Assembly: GCF_003121895.1 (NCBI RefSeq)
Contig: NZ_QEWW01000002.1
Span: 124,001-188,000, forward strand
Source: Ignatzschineria cameli
Lineage (GTDB): Bacteria; Pseudomonadota; Gammaproteobacteria; Cardiobacteriales; Wohlfahrtiimonadaceae
Length of the DNA stretch: 64,000 nt
Reading direction: 5' to 3'
Shown here piece after piece: positions 54,169 to 64,000 of this stretch. Within the stretch, counting starts at the first letter, position 1; every line of letters starts with the position of its first letter. The notes under the pieces are model-generated. The model saw only the letters and a list, made by a program, of their open reading frames with translations, searched no databases and was not told the origin of the DNA. A program made the position numbers and the translations under genes.

Positions 54169-56838
54169 ATGGTAGACCAAAAGTTGTTGAGTGATATTGA
54201 CCCATTAGAGACAAAAGACTGGGTTGATTCAATCGAGAGTGTCCTTGAAACAGAAGGGGAAGAGCGTGCACACTTTCTTATCGAGAAGGTGATTGAACGG
54301 GCACATCGTGATGGTGTAAAGACTCCATTTATAGGCACGACCGAATATATCAATACAATCCCTGCAGATAAGCAGCCCCGATACCCTGGAAACTCAGAGT
54401 TAGAGCACAAGATTCGCTCCTACATTCGTTGGAATGCGATGGCGATGATTGTTCGCTCAAATGCAATTGATTCAAGTTTAGGGGGGCATATTGCAAGTTA
54501 TGCATCACTTGCGACGATGTGGGAAGTTGGATTTAACCACTTCTGGAAAGGGAATACTGAGACACAAGATGGTGATTTAGTCTTCTTTCAAGGCCATTCG
54601 AGTCCTGGAATTTACGCCCGTGCTTTTATTGAAGGACGTATCACAGAAGAGCAGATGGATAACTTCCGCCGTGAAGTTGATAATAAAGGGCTCTCTTCCT
54701 ACCCGCATCCTTGGCTCATGAAGGATTTCTGGCAATTCCCAACGGTATCGATGGGATTAGGACCTATTCAAGCAATCTATCAAGCACGTTTCTTAAAATA
54801 TTTACACTCAAGAGGACTTGCGAATACAGAAGGCCGAAAAGTTTGGTGTTTCTGTGGTGATGGTGAGATGGATGAACCAGAATCATTAGGTGCAATCTCC
54901 CTTGCTGGTCGTGAAAAGTTAGATAGCTTGATCTTTGTGATCAACTGTAACTTACAGCGTTTAGATGGTCCGGTTCGAGGTAATGGTAAGATCATTCAGG
55001 AGTTAGAATCAGGATTCCGCGGAAATAACTGGAATGTGATCAAGCTGATCTGGGGAAATGGTTGGGATTCACTCTTAGCGCAAGATCATGATGGCATCTT
55101 ACGCAAACGGATGATGGAATGTGTTGATGGGGACTATCAAACCTATAAATCTCGTGATGGCGCCTATGTGCGTGAGCATTTCTTCAACAGTCCAGAGCTT
55201 AAAGCGATGGTGGCACATATGTCTGATAATGATGTATGGCGCTTGAATCGTGGTGGGCATGATGAGAATAAGGTCTATGCTGCTTATGATGCGGCTGTGA
55301 AGACGGAAGGAAAACCAACCGTTATTTTAGTTAAAACAATTAAAGGCTATGGAATGGGGCAAGATGGGGAAGCGCAAAACGTTGCCCATCAACAAAAATC
55401 AATTAGCCTTGAGTCATTGCGTCGTTTCCGTGACCGATTTGAAGTGCCGATCTCAGATGAGGATCTTGAAGCGCTCAACTTTATTAGACCTCCTGAAGGA
55501 AGTCCAGAGCTTGAGTATCTCCATGAGCGTCGCCGTGCATTAGGTGGTTATGTTCCTTCGCGTCGCGTTCAAGCCAAAGAGAAATTGACGGTGCCGAAGT
55601 TAGAGGCATTTAAGGCGCAATTAGAGGCGACGGCTGAGGGGCGTGAAATCTCCACAACGATGAGTTTCGTTCGTATCCTCAATACCATTGTGAAAGATAA
55701 AGTGATTGGGAAGCGTGTGGTTCCTATTCTTGTGGATGAATCACGAACTTTCGGTATGGAAGGGATGTTCCGTCAATTAGGAATCTGGTCACAAGCAGGG
55801 CAGCAATATACGCCACAGGATGCTGGCCAATTGATGTTCTATAAAGAGACGAAAGATGGGCAGATTCTCCAAGAGGGGATTAACGAGGCGGGTGGTGTAA
55901 GCTCCTGGATCGCTGCGGGAACTTCTTATTCAAACTCAAATGTTGAGATGATTCCTTTCTTCGTCTGTTACTCAATGTTCCAGATGCAACGGACATTTGA
56001 CCTTATTTGGGCGGCAGCGGATCAACGGACTCGTGGATTCTTAATGGGAGGAACGGCAGGTCGTACAACGCTTAATGGTGAGGGATTGCAACATGAAGAT
56101 GGTCATAGCCATATTTTAGCAAGCTTGATTCCTAACTGTATCTCCTATGATCCGGCGCTTCAGTTTGAGTTGGCGGTTATTGTTCAAGATGGTCTGCGCC
56201 GTATGGTGGAAGAGCAGGAAGATGTCTTCTACTACATTACAATTATGAATGAGAACTACGCACATCCTGCAATTCCTGAAGGGGTGGAGGAAGATATTCT
56301 TCGAGGTATGTATCTCTTAAAAGCAGGAGAGAAGAGTGATGCACCGAAGGTACGACTGTTAGGTGCCGGCACAATCTTGCAAGAGGTAATGCAGGCAGCA
56401 GCGCTTCTTAAAGAGGATTGGGGTGTAGAGAGTGATCTCTATAGTTGCCCGAGTTTTACAGAGCTTGCGCGTGATTTCCATGAATGTGAGCGTCAAGCGC
56501 TCTTCCATCCTGAGAATGAGGCACCAGAATCATTTGTAGGTAAGATGTTAAATCACTCCGATGCGCCTGTTATCGTCTCTACAGATTATGTTCGCATGTA
56601 TGCAGAACAGATTAGACCTGCGGTAAAAGCACCTTACCGTGTTTTAGGGACAGATGGTTTCGGTCGTTCAGATACTAGAGCACAATTACGTAAGTTCTTT
56701 GAAGTTGATCGTTACTACATTACGATCGCAGCGCTAAAAGAGCTTGCGGATGCCGGAACGATTGCTAAATCGGTCGTAACAGAAGCAATTAAGAAATATA
56801 ACATTGATGTTAATAAACCTAATCCACTTTGGGTATAA
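54169..56838 (+). CDS. aceE: Pyruvate dehydrogenase E1 component (homodimeric)
   Basis: The 889-residue protein is the single-chain E1 of Gram-negative PDH: NTIPADKQPRYPGN near the N-terminus, the thiamine diphosphate motif CFCGDGEMDEPES continuing through VINCNLQRLDGPVRGNGK, and a C-terminal FGRSDTRAQLR. It decarboxylates pyruvate and acetylates the lipoyl groups of AceF. The ATG at 54169 has AGAGGA 8 nt upstream; an ATG three codons earlier overlaps this site and is unlikely. It heads the aceE-aceF-lpd operon. Confidence 0.97.
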   Translation: MVDQKLLSDIDPLETKDWVDSIESVLETEGEERAHFLIEKVIERAHRDGVKTPFIGTTEYINTIPADKQPRYPGNSELEHKIRSYIRWNAMAMIVRSNAIDSSLGGHIASYASLATMWEVGFNHFWKGNTETQDGDLVFFQGHSSPGIYARAFIEGRITEEQMDNFRREVDNKGLSSYPHPWLMKDFWQFPTVSMGLGPIQAIYQARFLKYLHSRGLANTEGRKVWCFCGDGEMDEPESLGAISLAGREKLDSLIFVINCNLQRLDGPVRGNGKIIQELESGFRGNNWNVIKLIWGNGWDSLLAQDHDGILRKRMMECVDGDYQTYKSRDGAYVREHFFNSPELKAMVAHMSDNDVWRLNRGGHDENKVYAAYDAAVKTEGKPTVILVKTIKGYGMGQDGEAQNVAHQQKSISLESLRRFRDRFEVPISDEDLEALNFIRPPEGSPELEYLHERRRALGGYVPSRRVQAKEKLTVPKLEAFKAQLEATAEGREISTTMSFVRILNTIVKDKVIGKRVVPILVDESRTFGMEGMFRQLGIWSQAGQQYTPQDAGQLMFYKETKDGQILQEGINEAGGVSSWIAAGTSYSNSNVEMIPFFVCYSMFQMQRTFDLIWAAADQRTRGFLMGGTAGRTTLNGEGLQHEDGHSHILASLIPNCISYDPALQFELAVIVQDGLRRMVEEQEDVFYYITIMNENYAHPAIPEGVEEDILRGMYLLKAGEKSDAPKVRLLGAGTILQEVMQAAALLKEDWGVESDLYSCPSFTELARDFHECERQALFHPENEAPESFVGKMLNHSDAPVIVSTDYVRMYAEQIRPAVKAPYRVLGTDGFGRSDTRAQLRKFFEVDRYYITIAALKELADAGTIAKSVVTEAIKKYNIDVNKPNPLWV

Positions 56839-56843
56839 AGTTT

Positions 56844-56868
56844 AAGCGCTCTCTTTGAGGGAGCGCTT
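56844..56868 (+). other. Intercistronic hairpin between aceE and aceF
   Basis: AAGCGCTC (56844-56851) pairs with GAGCGCTT (56861-56868). The following sequence has no T run, so it is more likely an mRNA-stabilising or partial-attenuation hairpin than a full terminator. Confidence 0.65.
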
Positions 56869-56954
56869 ACTTATTCTATAGCTCAGACTCTCAAGAGATA
56901 AATGAGAGATGGATTTATAAATGGATTATTGACAGATAGAGAAGGATAAGAATT

Positions 56955-58637
56955 ATGGCGAATATTGATTTAAGAGTTCCAGATATTGGGAATTCTGATG
57001 CCGTTGATGTTATTGAGATCAATGTTAAGGTGGGCGATATTGTTGCAGTAGATGATACGCTTGTAACATTAGAGTCTGATAAGGCATCGATGGATGTACC
57101 TGCGGAAGCGGCAGGAAAGATTACAGAGATTTTGGTCACAGTTGGAGATCAAGTTCAAACGGGTGATGTTATTGCGCGTGTTGAGGCGGTGAGTGAAGCA
57201 GATGCTACGGTTAATAACGATGCAGCCGAGATGAAATCAGAAGTGGTTACAGCACCATCACCTAAAGCACCGGCAGTTGCCGAAGCATCAACAGTTAAGA
57301 GCTCATCTACAACAGGTGGGGAGATTGCAGAGATTACAATCCCTGCCGTTGGTAACTCCGATGAATTAGATGTGATCGATATTGCTGTTAAAGTGGGCGA
57401 TCACGTCAAGCTTGATGATACTCTTGTGACATTAGAGTCCGATAAAGCTTCGATGGATGTACCTGCTGATAAAGAAGGAGTTATTACGGAGATCGCGCTA
57501 TCGGTCGGTGATAAGGTGAAAGAGGGGGATCTTGTTGTTAAGATTCAGACAGGTGGTGAAACTCAATCGGCACAACCTGCTTCTCAACTTGTGCAAGGGG
57601 CGAAAGAAGAGCGTGAGAATATTGTTAAGAGCTCTCCAGATAGTCTAAAGGCACCTCACAAAGGGGATCAGCTTCCTGTTGCACCTGCTCAAAATGCGGC
57701 AGAGCTCGATTTTAGTGGCGCGCACGCAACACCTTCTGTACGTGCATTTGCTCGTGAGTTAGGGGCAGATCTCAATCAAGTACAAGGTTCTGGACGTAAT
57801 AACCGTATTTTACGTGAAGATGTCTTACAGTATGTGAAGGGTGTTCTCTCTGGCACTGTAGCGACAGCAGCAGGAGCAAAAACAACAGTGGTTAATGGTG
57901 GTGGTTTAGATCTGCTTCCTTGGCCTAAAGTTGATTTTTCTAAATTTGGAGAAGTAGAAGAGCGAGAGCTTTCTCGTATTCAGAAGATCTCTGGAGCAAA
58001 TCTTGCGCGTAACTGGGCAATGATCCCGCATGTTGCACAATTTGATGAAGCAGATATCACTGAGTTAGAAGCTCTACGTAAACAACTTAATAAAGAGTAT
58101 GAGCGCGAAGGTGTTCGAGTTACTATTTTAGCTTTCCTCTTTAAAGCAGTAGTCAAAGCTCTGCAGAAGTTCCCTGAGTTTAATAGCTCATTAGAAGGGG
58201 ATAAATTGATCCTTAAAAAGTATTACCATATCGGTTTTGCTGCGGATACACCAAATGGTCTTGTGGTTCCTGTTATACGGGATTGTGACAAGAAAGGGGT
58301 TCTTGAGATTGCAACAGAGATGCGTGAGTTAGCAGGTCTTGCAAGAGAAGGGAAGCTACGGGGTGATCAGATGACGGGAGGATGCTTTACCATCTCCTCT
58401 CTAGGCGGAATTGGTGGAACTAACTTTATTCCAATTATTAATGCGCCTGAAGTAGCTATTTTAGGGGTTGCAAAGAATCAGATTAAGCCGGTTTGGAATG
58501 GAAAAGAGTTTGAACCTCGTTTGATGATTCCTCTATCCCTCTCATATGACCACCGAGTCATTGATGGCGCATTGGGAGCGCGTTTTATCGTCTACCTTAA
58601 TGAGCTTTTAACAGATATGCGTCGTATGGTGATCTAG
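56955..58637 (+). CDS. aceF: Dihydrolipoamide acetyltransferase (PDH E2)
   Basis: The 560-residue protein has two lipoyl domains with lipoyl-lysines K43 and K164 in near-identical ESDKASMDVP contexts, Ala/Pro/Ser-rich linkers, an E1/E3-binding domain (about 258-295, ATPSVRAFARELG) and the acetyltransferase core ending with SYDHRVIDGALGARF, containing the catalytic His and Asp. It transfers acetyl to CoA. AGAAGGATAAG precedes the ATG. E. coli AceF has three lipoyl domains; here the third is on Lpd instead. Confidence 0.97.
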   Translation: MANIDLRVPDIGNSDAVDVIEINVKVGDIVAVDDTLVTLESDKASMDVPAEAAGKITEILVTVGDQVQTGDVIARVEAVSEADATVNNDAAEMKSEVVTAPSPKAPAVAEASTVKSSSTTGGEIAEITIPAVGNSDELDVIDIAVKVGDHVKLDDTLVTLESDKASMDVPADKEGVITEIALSVGDKVKEGDLVVKIQTGGETQSAQPASQLVQGAKEERENIVKSSPDSLKAPHKGDQLPVAPAQNAAELDFSGAHATPSVRAFARELGADLNQVQGSGRNNRILREDVLQYVKGVLSGTVATAAGAKTTVVNGGGLDLLPWPKVDFSKFGEVEERELSRIQKISGANLARNWAMIPHVAQFDEADITELEALRKQLNKEYEREGVRVTILAFLFKAVVKALQKFPEFNSSLEGDKLILKKYYHIGFAADTPNGLVVPVIRDCDKKGVLEIATEMRELAGLAREGKLRGDQMTGGCFTISSLGGIGGTNFIPIINAPEVAILGVAKNQIKPVWNGKEFEPRLMIPLSLSYDHRVIDGALGARFIVYLNELLTDMRRMVI

Positions 58638-58646
58638 GAGAGAGAT

Positions 58647-60425
58647 ATGATTATTGATTTAAAACTCCCCGATATTGGTAATTTTGATAGTGTTGATGTT
58701 ATCGACATTAGCGTCAATGTTGGAGATAGTGTAGCCGTTGATGATACACTCTTAACCTTGGAATCTGATAAAGCATCGATGGATGTTCCAGCAGAACGAG
58801 CCGGGGTTATTACTGAGATATTAGTCAATGTAGGTGATAGCGTAAAAGAGGGTGATCTCTTTGCTCGTTTAGAGGTGGCTGAAGATCTATCAACGTCACC
58901 CTCCTCTGAAAAGGAGGAGGCTGTCGAAGCTGCTCCCTCATCGCAGAAAGAGGAAAAAGAAGGGGGGAGGGAAGAGAAAGGCGATATCACGGCCATCGAC
59001 TCCTCTATTGTTGATCCTGATTGTGATCTTGTTGTTATCGGGGGGGGGCCTGGCGGATATTCTGCTGCTTTTAGAGCGGCAGACCTTGGTCTAAAAGTGA
59101 TTTTAGTTGAGCGTTATCCCACAATTGGTGGTGTTTGTCTCAATGTAGGTTGTATTCCTTCTAAGGCACTCTTGCATGTTGTTGATGTGATGGAGACGGC
59201 AAAATCATTTGCAGATATCGGCGTGACATTTGCTAAGCCTGAAGTAGATATCGATAAATTAAGAGGCTTCAAAGAGTCTGTAATCGGTAAGCTAACAGGT
59301 GGATTGGCGGGAATGGCAAAAATGCGCAAAGTCGAGATTGTTCAAGGCTTTGCAACTTTCAAAAATGATCACAGCTTAACAGTTGCTTTAGATGATGGTC
59401 AGACGCGCGAAATCCGTTTCAATAAGGCGATTATTGCGGCAGGATCTTCGGCTGTTAAATTACCATTTTTACCAGAAGATCCTCGAATTATCGATTCGAC
59501 AGGTGCGCTTGAATTACAGGATATCCCGAAAAAATTACTTGTGATTGGTGGTGGCATTATTGGGCTTGAGATGGCAACGGTTTACTCAACGCTCGGCAGT
59601 GAGATTACCATTGCAGAATTTGCAGATGGTTTAGTGCCGGGAGCAGATCGTGATTTGGTGAAGGTCTTTGAAAAATATAATAAAGATCGATTCCATAAAG
59701 TGATGCTCAAAACTGCTGTAACAGGTGCGGTTGCTAAAGAAGAGGGGATAGAAGTAACATTTGAAGGCACTAATGCACCTGATGGACCACTTCTCTTTGA
59801 TAAGGTATTAGTTGCGGTTGGTCGTAAGCCAAATGGGTTGACACTTCAAGCTGAGAAAGCAGGTGTCTATGTTGATGAGCGTGGTTTTATCTCAGTAGAT
59901 AGACAGATGCGCACCAATGTTTCTCATATTTTTGCTATTGGGGATATCGTCGGTCAGCCGATGCTTGCCCATAAGGCCGTTCATGAAGGGCATGTTGCGG
60001 CTGAAGTTTGCGTGGGTGAGAAGCGTTTCTTTGATGCAAAATTTGTGCCATCAGTTGCTTATACCGATCCAGAGATTGCTTGGGCTGGTTTAACAGAAAC
60101 AGAGGCTAAAGCGAAAGGAATCCCTTATGAAGTATCGATCTTCCCTTGGGCTGCAAGTGGTAAAGCGATCGCTAATGGTCGTGATGAAGGATTTACTAAG
60201 TTACTCTATGATCCTGAAAGTAAGATTATTTTAGGGGGTGCCGTTGTCGGTATTCATGCCGGTGATCTTATCGGAGAGGTCTGTCTTGCTGTTGAAATGG
60301 GGGCAGATAGTATCGATATTGGTCATACGATTCATCCTCATCCGACATTGATTGAGTCAGTAGGCATGGCAGCTGAAAATATATTAGGTGCCTGTACAGA
60401 CCTTCCTCCGCTCAAGAAGCGTTAA
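58647..60425 (+). CDS. lpd: Dihydrolipoamide dehydrogenase with N-terminal lipoyl domain (PDH E3)
   Basis: The 592-residue protein carries an N-terminal lipoyl domain (1-78, lipoyl-lysine K42 in ESDKASMDVP), a charged and Ser-rich linker (80-122), then the E3 flavoprotein: FAD loop IGGGPGGYSAAF, redox cysteines C164/C169 in GGVCLNVGCIPSK, a GGGIIGLEMA NAD loop and the C-terminal HPHPTLIES. It reoxidises the lipoyl groups. A lipoyl-bearing E3 is known in Neisseria and some other proteobacteria. It starts 9 nt after the aceF stop with AGGAG. Confidence 0.97.
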   Translation: MIIDLKLPDIGNFDSVDVIDISVNVGDSVAVDDTLLTLESDKASMDVPAERAGVITEILVNVGDSVKEGDLFARLEVAEDLSTSPSSEKEEAVEAAPSSQKEEKEGGREEKGDITAIDSSIVDPDCDLVVIGGGPGGYSAAFRAADLGLKVILVERYPTIGGVCLNVGCIPSKALLHVVDVMETAKSFADIGVTFAKPEVDIDKLRGFKESVIGKLTGGLAGMAKMRKVEIVQGFATFKNDHSLTVALDDGQTREIRFNKAIIAAGSSAVKLPFLPEDPRIIDSTGALELQDIPKKLLVIGGGIIGLEMATVYSTLGSEITIAEFADGLVPGADRDLVKVFEKYNKDRFHKVMLKTAVTGAVAKEEGIEVTFEGTNAPDGPLLFDKVLVAVGRKPNGLTLQAEKAGVYVDERGFISVDRQMRTNVSHIFAIGDIVGQPMLAHKAVHEGHVAAEVCVGEKRFFDAKFVPSVAYTDPEIAWAGLTETEAKAKGIPYEVSIFPWAASGKAIANGRDEGFTKLLYDPESKIILGGAVVGIHAGDLIGEVCLAVEMGADSIDIGHTIHPHPTLIESVGMAAENILGACTDLPPLKKR

Positions 60426-60437
60426 TAGTATGTAAAT

Positions 60438-60470
60438 AGTAGATCGAAAGTAGATTGAAAATAGATCGAA
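60438..60470. repeat. 11-nt array, 3 units
   Basis: AGTAGATCGAA, AGTAGATTGAA and AATAGATCGAA follow one another at 60438-60470, just after the lpd stop. Confidence 0.8.
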
Positions 60471-60507
60471 AGAAAATATTATTAAAATAGAGGTTGTTAA
60501 AATAGAG

Positions 60508-60543
60508 AAGAGCCTTAAGAGATTAATCTTAGGGCTCTTTTTT
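60508..60543 (+). terminator. Terminator of the PDH operon
   Basis: AAGAGCC (60508-60514) pairs with GGCTCTT (60533-60539), with an inner TAAGA/TCTTA stem, followed by TTTT. It may also act for obgE on the other strand. Confidence 0.88.
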
Positions 60544-60598
60544 GTTGGAGAAGTCATTAGGCGCTACCGATCTGATTTTGCCTTAACTTGCGACTTTA

Positions 60599-61735
<1,137 letters not shown>

Positions 61736-61756
61736 TCAATTTATAATGTGAGGACA

Positions 61757-61791
61757 TAAAAAAAGCTCCACGATAGATAATGTGGAGCTTT
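61757..61791 (-). terminator. Terminator between rpmA and obgE
   Basis: On the minus strand AAAGCTCCAC (61791-61782) pairs with GTGGAGCTTT (61771-61762), followed by a T run. It ends or attenuates the rplU-rpmA transcript before obgE. Confidence 0.9.
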
Positions 61792-61821
61792 CATGACTAT
61801 TTCGTTTAGTAGCGAAATAAA

Positions 61822-62082
61822 TTAAGCAACTGGCTCGATGCTTACAAATTTACGCTTGCCTAAACCTTTTGTTTCAAATGTAACGTGACCATCTGTCTTA
61901 GCAAATAGTGTGTGATCTTTGCCAACACCGACATTTAATCCTGCATGAAAACGTGTTCCACGTTGACGAACAATGATTGAACCAGCGGTTACAAGCTCAC
62001 CACCAAAACGCTTTACTCCAAGACGTTTACTTTCTGAGTCACGACCGTTACGGCTCGAACCTACACCTTTCTTCTGTGCCAT
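61822..62082 (-). CDS. rpmA: 50S ribosomal protein L27
   Basis: The 86-residue protein matches L27: [35 protein letters not shown] and [11 protein letters not shown]. The N-terminus starts [10 protein letters not shown] and lacks the cleaved extension found in Firmicutes. It follows rplU by 25 nt in the usual order. Confidence 0.98.
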   Translation of the reverse strand: MAQKKGVGSSRNGRDSESKRLGVKRFGGELVTAGSIIVRQRGTRFHAGLNVGVGKDHTLFAKTDGHVTFETKGLGKRKFVSIEPVA

Positions 62083-62107
62083 AGTTTAAGTACCTCTATC
62101 TAGTTAA

Positions 62108-62422
62108 TTAAGCGCTAATGCCAGTGATTTTGATTTCTGTAAAATGCTGGCGATGACCCGCATGATGACGGTAGTGCTTACGACGGCGGAATTTGATTAC
62201 GTCGATCTTACGAGTACGACCTTGTTTTCTCACTTCTGCTGTCACTTTAGCGCCCGCAACCACTGGGGTACCTACAGTTACATTACCATCTGCACTAACA
62301 AGAAGAACATCATTTAACTCGATGTTAGAACCTTCTTCTGCACCTTCGATTTTTTCAATACGGAGGATTTGACCTTCCGCGACGCGATATTGTTTACCGC
62401 CCGTTCTAATTACTGCATACAT
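62108..62422 (-). CDS. rplU: 50S ribosomal protein L21
   Basis: The 104-residue protein has the L21 pattern [14 protein letters not shown], then [10 protein letters not shown] and the C-terminal [20 protein letters not shown]. It binds 23S rRNA and L20. It heads rplU-rpmA behind a strong promoter. Confidence 0.98.
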   Translation of the reverse strand: MYAVIRTGGKQYRVAEGQILRIEKIEGAEEGSNIELNDVLLVSADGNVTVGTPVVAGAKVTAEVRKQGRTRKIDVIKFRRRKHYRHHAGHRQHFTEIKITGISA

Positions 62423-63003
62423 AATTGCTGAATGCTCCGCATAAATTAATTTACATAAAATATTCGATCAAACCAGCCATTTGAGAGGGGACTACAAAAC
62501 GGTCGGGTTTAAGAGGGGTAATATTAAATCTTATCCAATAAATAGTCAAGCTTTGTGCAAGCTTAACCATCAGAATATTCTCTTTTCCCATCGAACCGAG
62601 GCCCCCATTCTCTCTGGGAGTTTGCTACATTTTATAGGGTTAGAAATAATCTTGCTATTTTTCTGTCTTTCTCTTTTTAGGCCTCTGTTAAGGCTCGCTT
62701 TACCTCTCTGTTTTTATCTAAGATCGTTTAATAGATCGTAAAGGGGTAAAGAGCATGAAGATCTTAGATGTTAGCCTTAGATATCCAATACTCACAAATT
62801 AGGGCTAAACAGTTTGTTTTATTGGTTTTATTAGTTTCATAGAGAAACCGATAAGGCTTACTAGTCGGTAAGAATGTTAAATAGCAATCATAAACATCAT
62901 AAATTTTCTTTTAATAATAGAGGTATTTTCTCTTTTAGCCAACTTTTTTAGCGAGTCTATTGATAGAAGCGAAAAATGAAAAGCGAAAAATGGAGGAAGA
63001 GTA
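62423..63003. other. Divergent gap between rplU and the pilin-like pair
   Basis: This 581-bp gap holds the rplU promoter and AT-rich sequence. A strong GGAGG site (62992-62996) at its right end serves the small ORF at 63004. An 86-codon frame at 62481-62741 is judged spurious. No promoter for the rightward genes was clearly found. Confidence 0.5.
62521..62549 (-). promoter_or_regulatory. Promoter of rplU-rpmA
   Basis: On the minus strand TTGACT (62549-62544) and TAATAT (62526-62521) are exactly 17 bp apart, about 100 bp before the rplU ATG. Confidence 0.82.
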
Positions 63004-63153
63004 ATGCATGAGGTTTTAGTTGGAATTATATTATTTCTCCTGATGAGTTATGGGGTTCAGTTATTGCTCAAAGCGCAATATAAGGTGATCGTAGAGGTAG
63101 AAAAGGTAGTGGAGGAACTCTCTTTACGAGAGGATCAATTGAATGAATATTGA
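63004..63153 (+). CDS. 49-residue membrane protein upstream of prepilin-like gene
   Basis: A 49-codon ORF starts with an ATG 7 nt after GGAGG. It has one hydrophobic N-terminal segment (residues 3-22, VLVGIILFLLMSYGVQLLL core) followed by a charged, Lys/Glu-rich helix ending DQLNEY. It lacks a prepilin cleavage glycine, so it is not an obvious pseudopilin, though the long N-terminal helix plan is similar. Its last 11 nt overlap the next gene, which implies translational coupling. I do not recognise the family. Confidence 0.65.
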   Translation: MHEVLVGIILFLLMSYGVQLLLKAQYKVIVEVEKVVEELSLREDQLNEY

Positions 63154-64000
63154 TTTGGACTGTTGTCGCGGAGCTAATCAGTTCACTGCTGATAGTGCTG
63201 AAATAGATGGAAGAGGATCTTTATGTTGCCATTCTTTCCTTCGGCAAAAGGGTTCTAAAGAGAGTGGGGCGACTCTCCTCTCTTTTGTTATTGGGTTAGG
63301 GTTAGCGGGGATATTAATTACTTTAGTAGTATTAACTTTTCAGCAGGTGTTTCACGTGCAACAGCAGATTGAAGCTCAACTCTCTGTTATGGATGCATTG
63401 ATGGAAGCTGAGGATTTTTATCGGAAAGAGTTAGGACGATTACAATTTGCGCCTTACTGTTCTTCGTTATTACCTGCTTATCAAGATCTCTTTTTAGGCC
63501 AGGAGATGGATGAGGGCTACCGAGAACGTCTAGCGGCAGGATTGATTATTTCTCAAAGAGTTGCTGGAGCTGATCGGGTAGTAGATCTGTTGAAGCTTAA
63601 AGGGCATGGTAGCGGCACCTATCAGCCTAAACCTCCTAAAAATATCTCTCGATTGTTAAATGGAGCAGATCTACTCTATATCAATGGGCTTCTTCCAAGT
63701 TCTTTACGCTTGGAGGGGCGATATATTTTGGGAGAGTATGATGTCGATTTGATAGGGCTTCGTAAGGGAAAGTTCTATCTAACCGATTGTCGAAACGCAT
63801 TTTTAGTGGGAGCTGAGCGTGAGGGTGGGACGTTTTATCTCAACGAACAAGATTATGCTCGAGTCACTCAGCTTTTTGATAATCGTAAACTGCAGATCTA
63901 TCTCTACAAGGAGTATCTACTCTATTTGCAGATTAGAGATGGAGTAAGTCAATTTGTTGTGGATTATTTAGATGGGCAAGCTTTCTTACGGATTCCTCAT
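63143..64000 (+). CDS. Prepilin-like (PilW-type minor pilin?) protein, partial
   Basis: The frame is open from the ATG at 63143 to the right edge (286 codons, no stop). The product has a 42-residue hydrophilic leader ending KESG, then ATLLSFVIGLGLAGILITLVV, a prepilin-type hydrophobic helix with the expected Gly cleavage point but S instead of the usual Glu at +5. The remainder is a mixed alpha/beta domain with several cysteines. The plan suggests a type IV minor pilin such as PilW or a secretion pseudopilin. GAGGA lies about 9 nt upstream inside the preceding ORF. The leader is longer than usual, so the true start may differ, although no in-frame ATG lies between. Confidence 0.6.
   Translation, partial: MNIDLDCCRGANQFTADSAEIDGRGSLCCHSFLRQKGSKESGATLLSFVIGLGLAGILITLVVLTFQQVFHVQQQIEAQLSVMDALMEAEDFYRKELGRLQFAPYCSSLLPAYQDLFLGQEMDEGYRERLAAGLIISQRVAGADRVVDLLKLKGHGSGTYQPKPPKNISRLLNGADLLYINGLLPSSLRLEGRYILGEYDVDLIGLRKGKFYLTDCRNAFLVGAEREGGTFYLNEQDYARVTQLFDNRKLQIYLYKEYLLYLQIRDGVSQFVVDYLDGQAFLRIPH

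Noticed and set aside
58634-58996. 120-codon minus-strand frame over the lpd lipoyl domain
   Set aside because: It is antisense to lpd. A similar antisense frame over aceF simply mirrors the duplicated lipoyl domains.
62481-62741. 86-codon frame upstream of rplU
   Set aside because: It overlaps the rplU promoter on the opposite strand, lacks a ribosome site and resembles no known protein.

Overview
The window is a gene-dense chromosomal segment, AT-rich (roughly 40% GC by eye), from a gammaproteobacterium. Supporting evidence is the gene orders rplM-rpsI, rplU-rpmA/obgE, diaA-dolP, aceE-aceF-lpd and cadB-cadA, the Enterobacteria/Pseudomonas-like proteins (RlhA, TrhP, CadA, RpoH, DolP), and outer-membrane functions (TonB-dependent haem receptor, NlpD-like and DolP lipoproteins). 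The content would fit an Ignatzschineria/Wohlfahrtiimonas-type bacterium, but that placement is a guess. No prophage, insertion sequence or CRISPR array was seen.

Layout. 1-2136: end of thiG, a ThiF/MoeB-like activating enzyme, a methyltransferase. 2672-7816: ferric-reductase-like flavocytochrome, RlhA, NAD(P)HX dehydratase, L,D-transpeptidase-like protein. 8161-11924: carbamoyl-phosphate synthase, whose small subunit lacks the whole glutaminase domain. 12110-12562: two identical tRNA-Val units, each with its own promoter and terminator. 12751-20074: ClC antiporter, TrhP, cupin-mqo, AEC transporter, S4 RNA-binding protein. 20171-27931: phytase-like esterase, then a haem locus (HugZ-like protein, HmuVUT-type ABC importer, TonB receptor). 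28451-31664: LemA, a two-TM partner and a DUF4139 protein. 32303-34609: rplM-rpsI and pcnB. 35251-38849: cadBA. 39063-44961: NlpD-like, MaeB, RpoH, DiaA, DolP. 45235-48673: glutathione reductase, PiT transporter, TsaC. 48967-53360: rpsT, metQ, a type II-like meso-diaminopimelate dehydrogenase, metI-metN. 54169-60425: pyruvate dehydrogenase complex. 60599-62422: obgE, rpmA, rplU. 63004-64000: a 49-codon membrane ORF overlapping the start of a prepilin-like gene that runs off the window.

How the genes work together. A possible malate permease (AEC), Mqo and MaeB channel malate to oxaloacetate or pyruvate, and the PDH complex takes pyruvate to acetyl-CoA. Haem uptake and ferric reduction form a second theme. 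CadBA consumes protons and the ClC antiporter could support acid resistance.

The two most unusual signals are (i) the glutaminase-less CarA beside an intact CarB, with an amidase-like C-terminal remnant directly downstream, and (ii) about seventeen degenerate short tandem arrays (units 8-14 nt) lying almost only between genes throughout the window.
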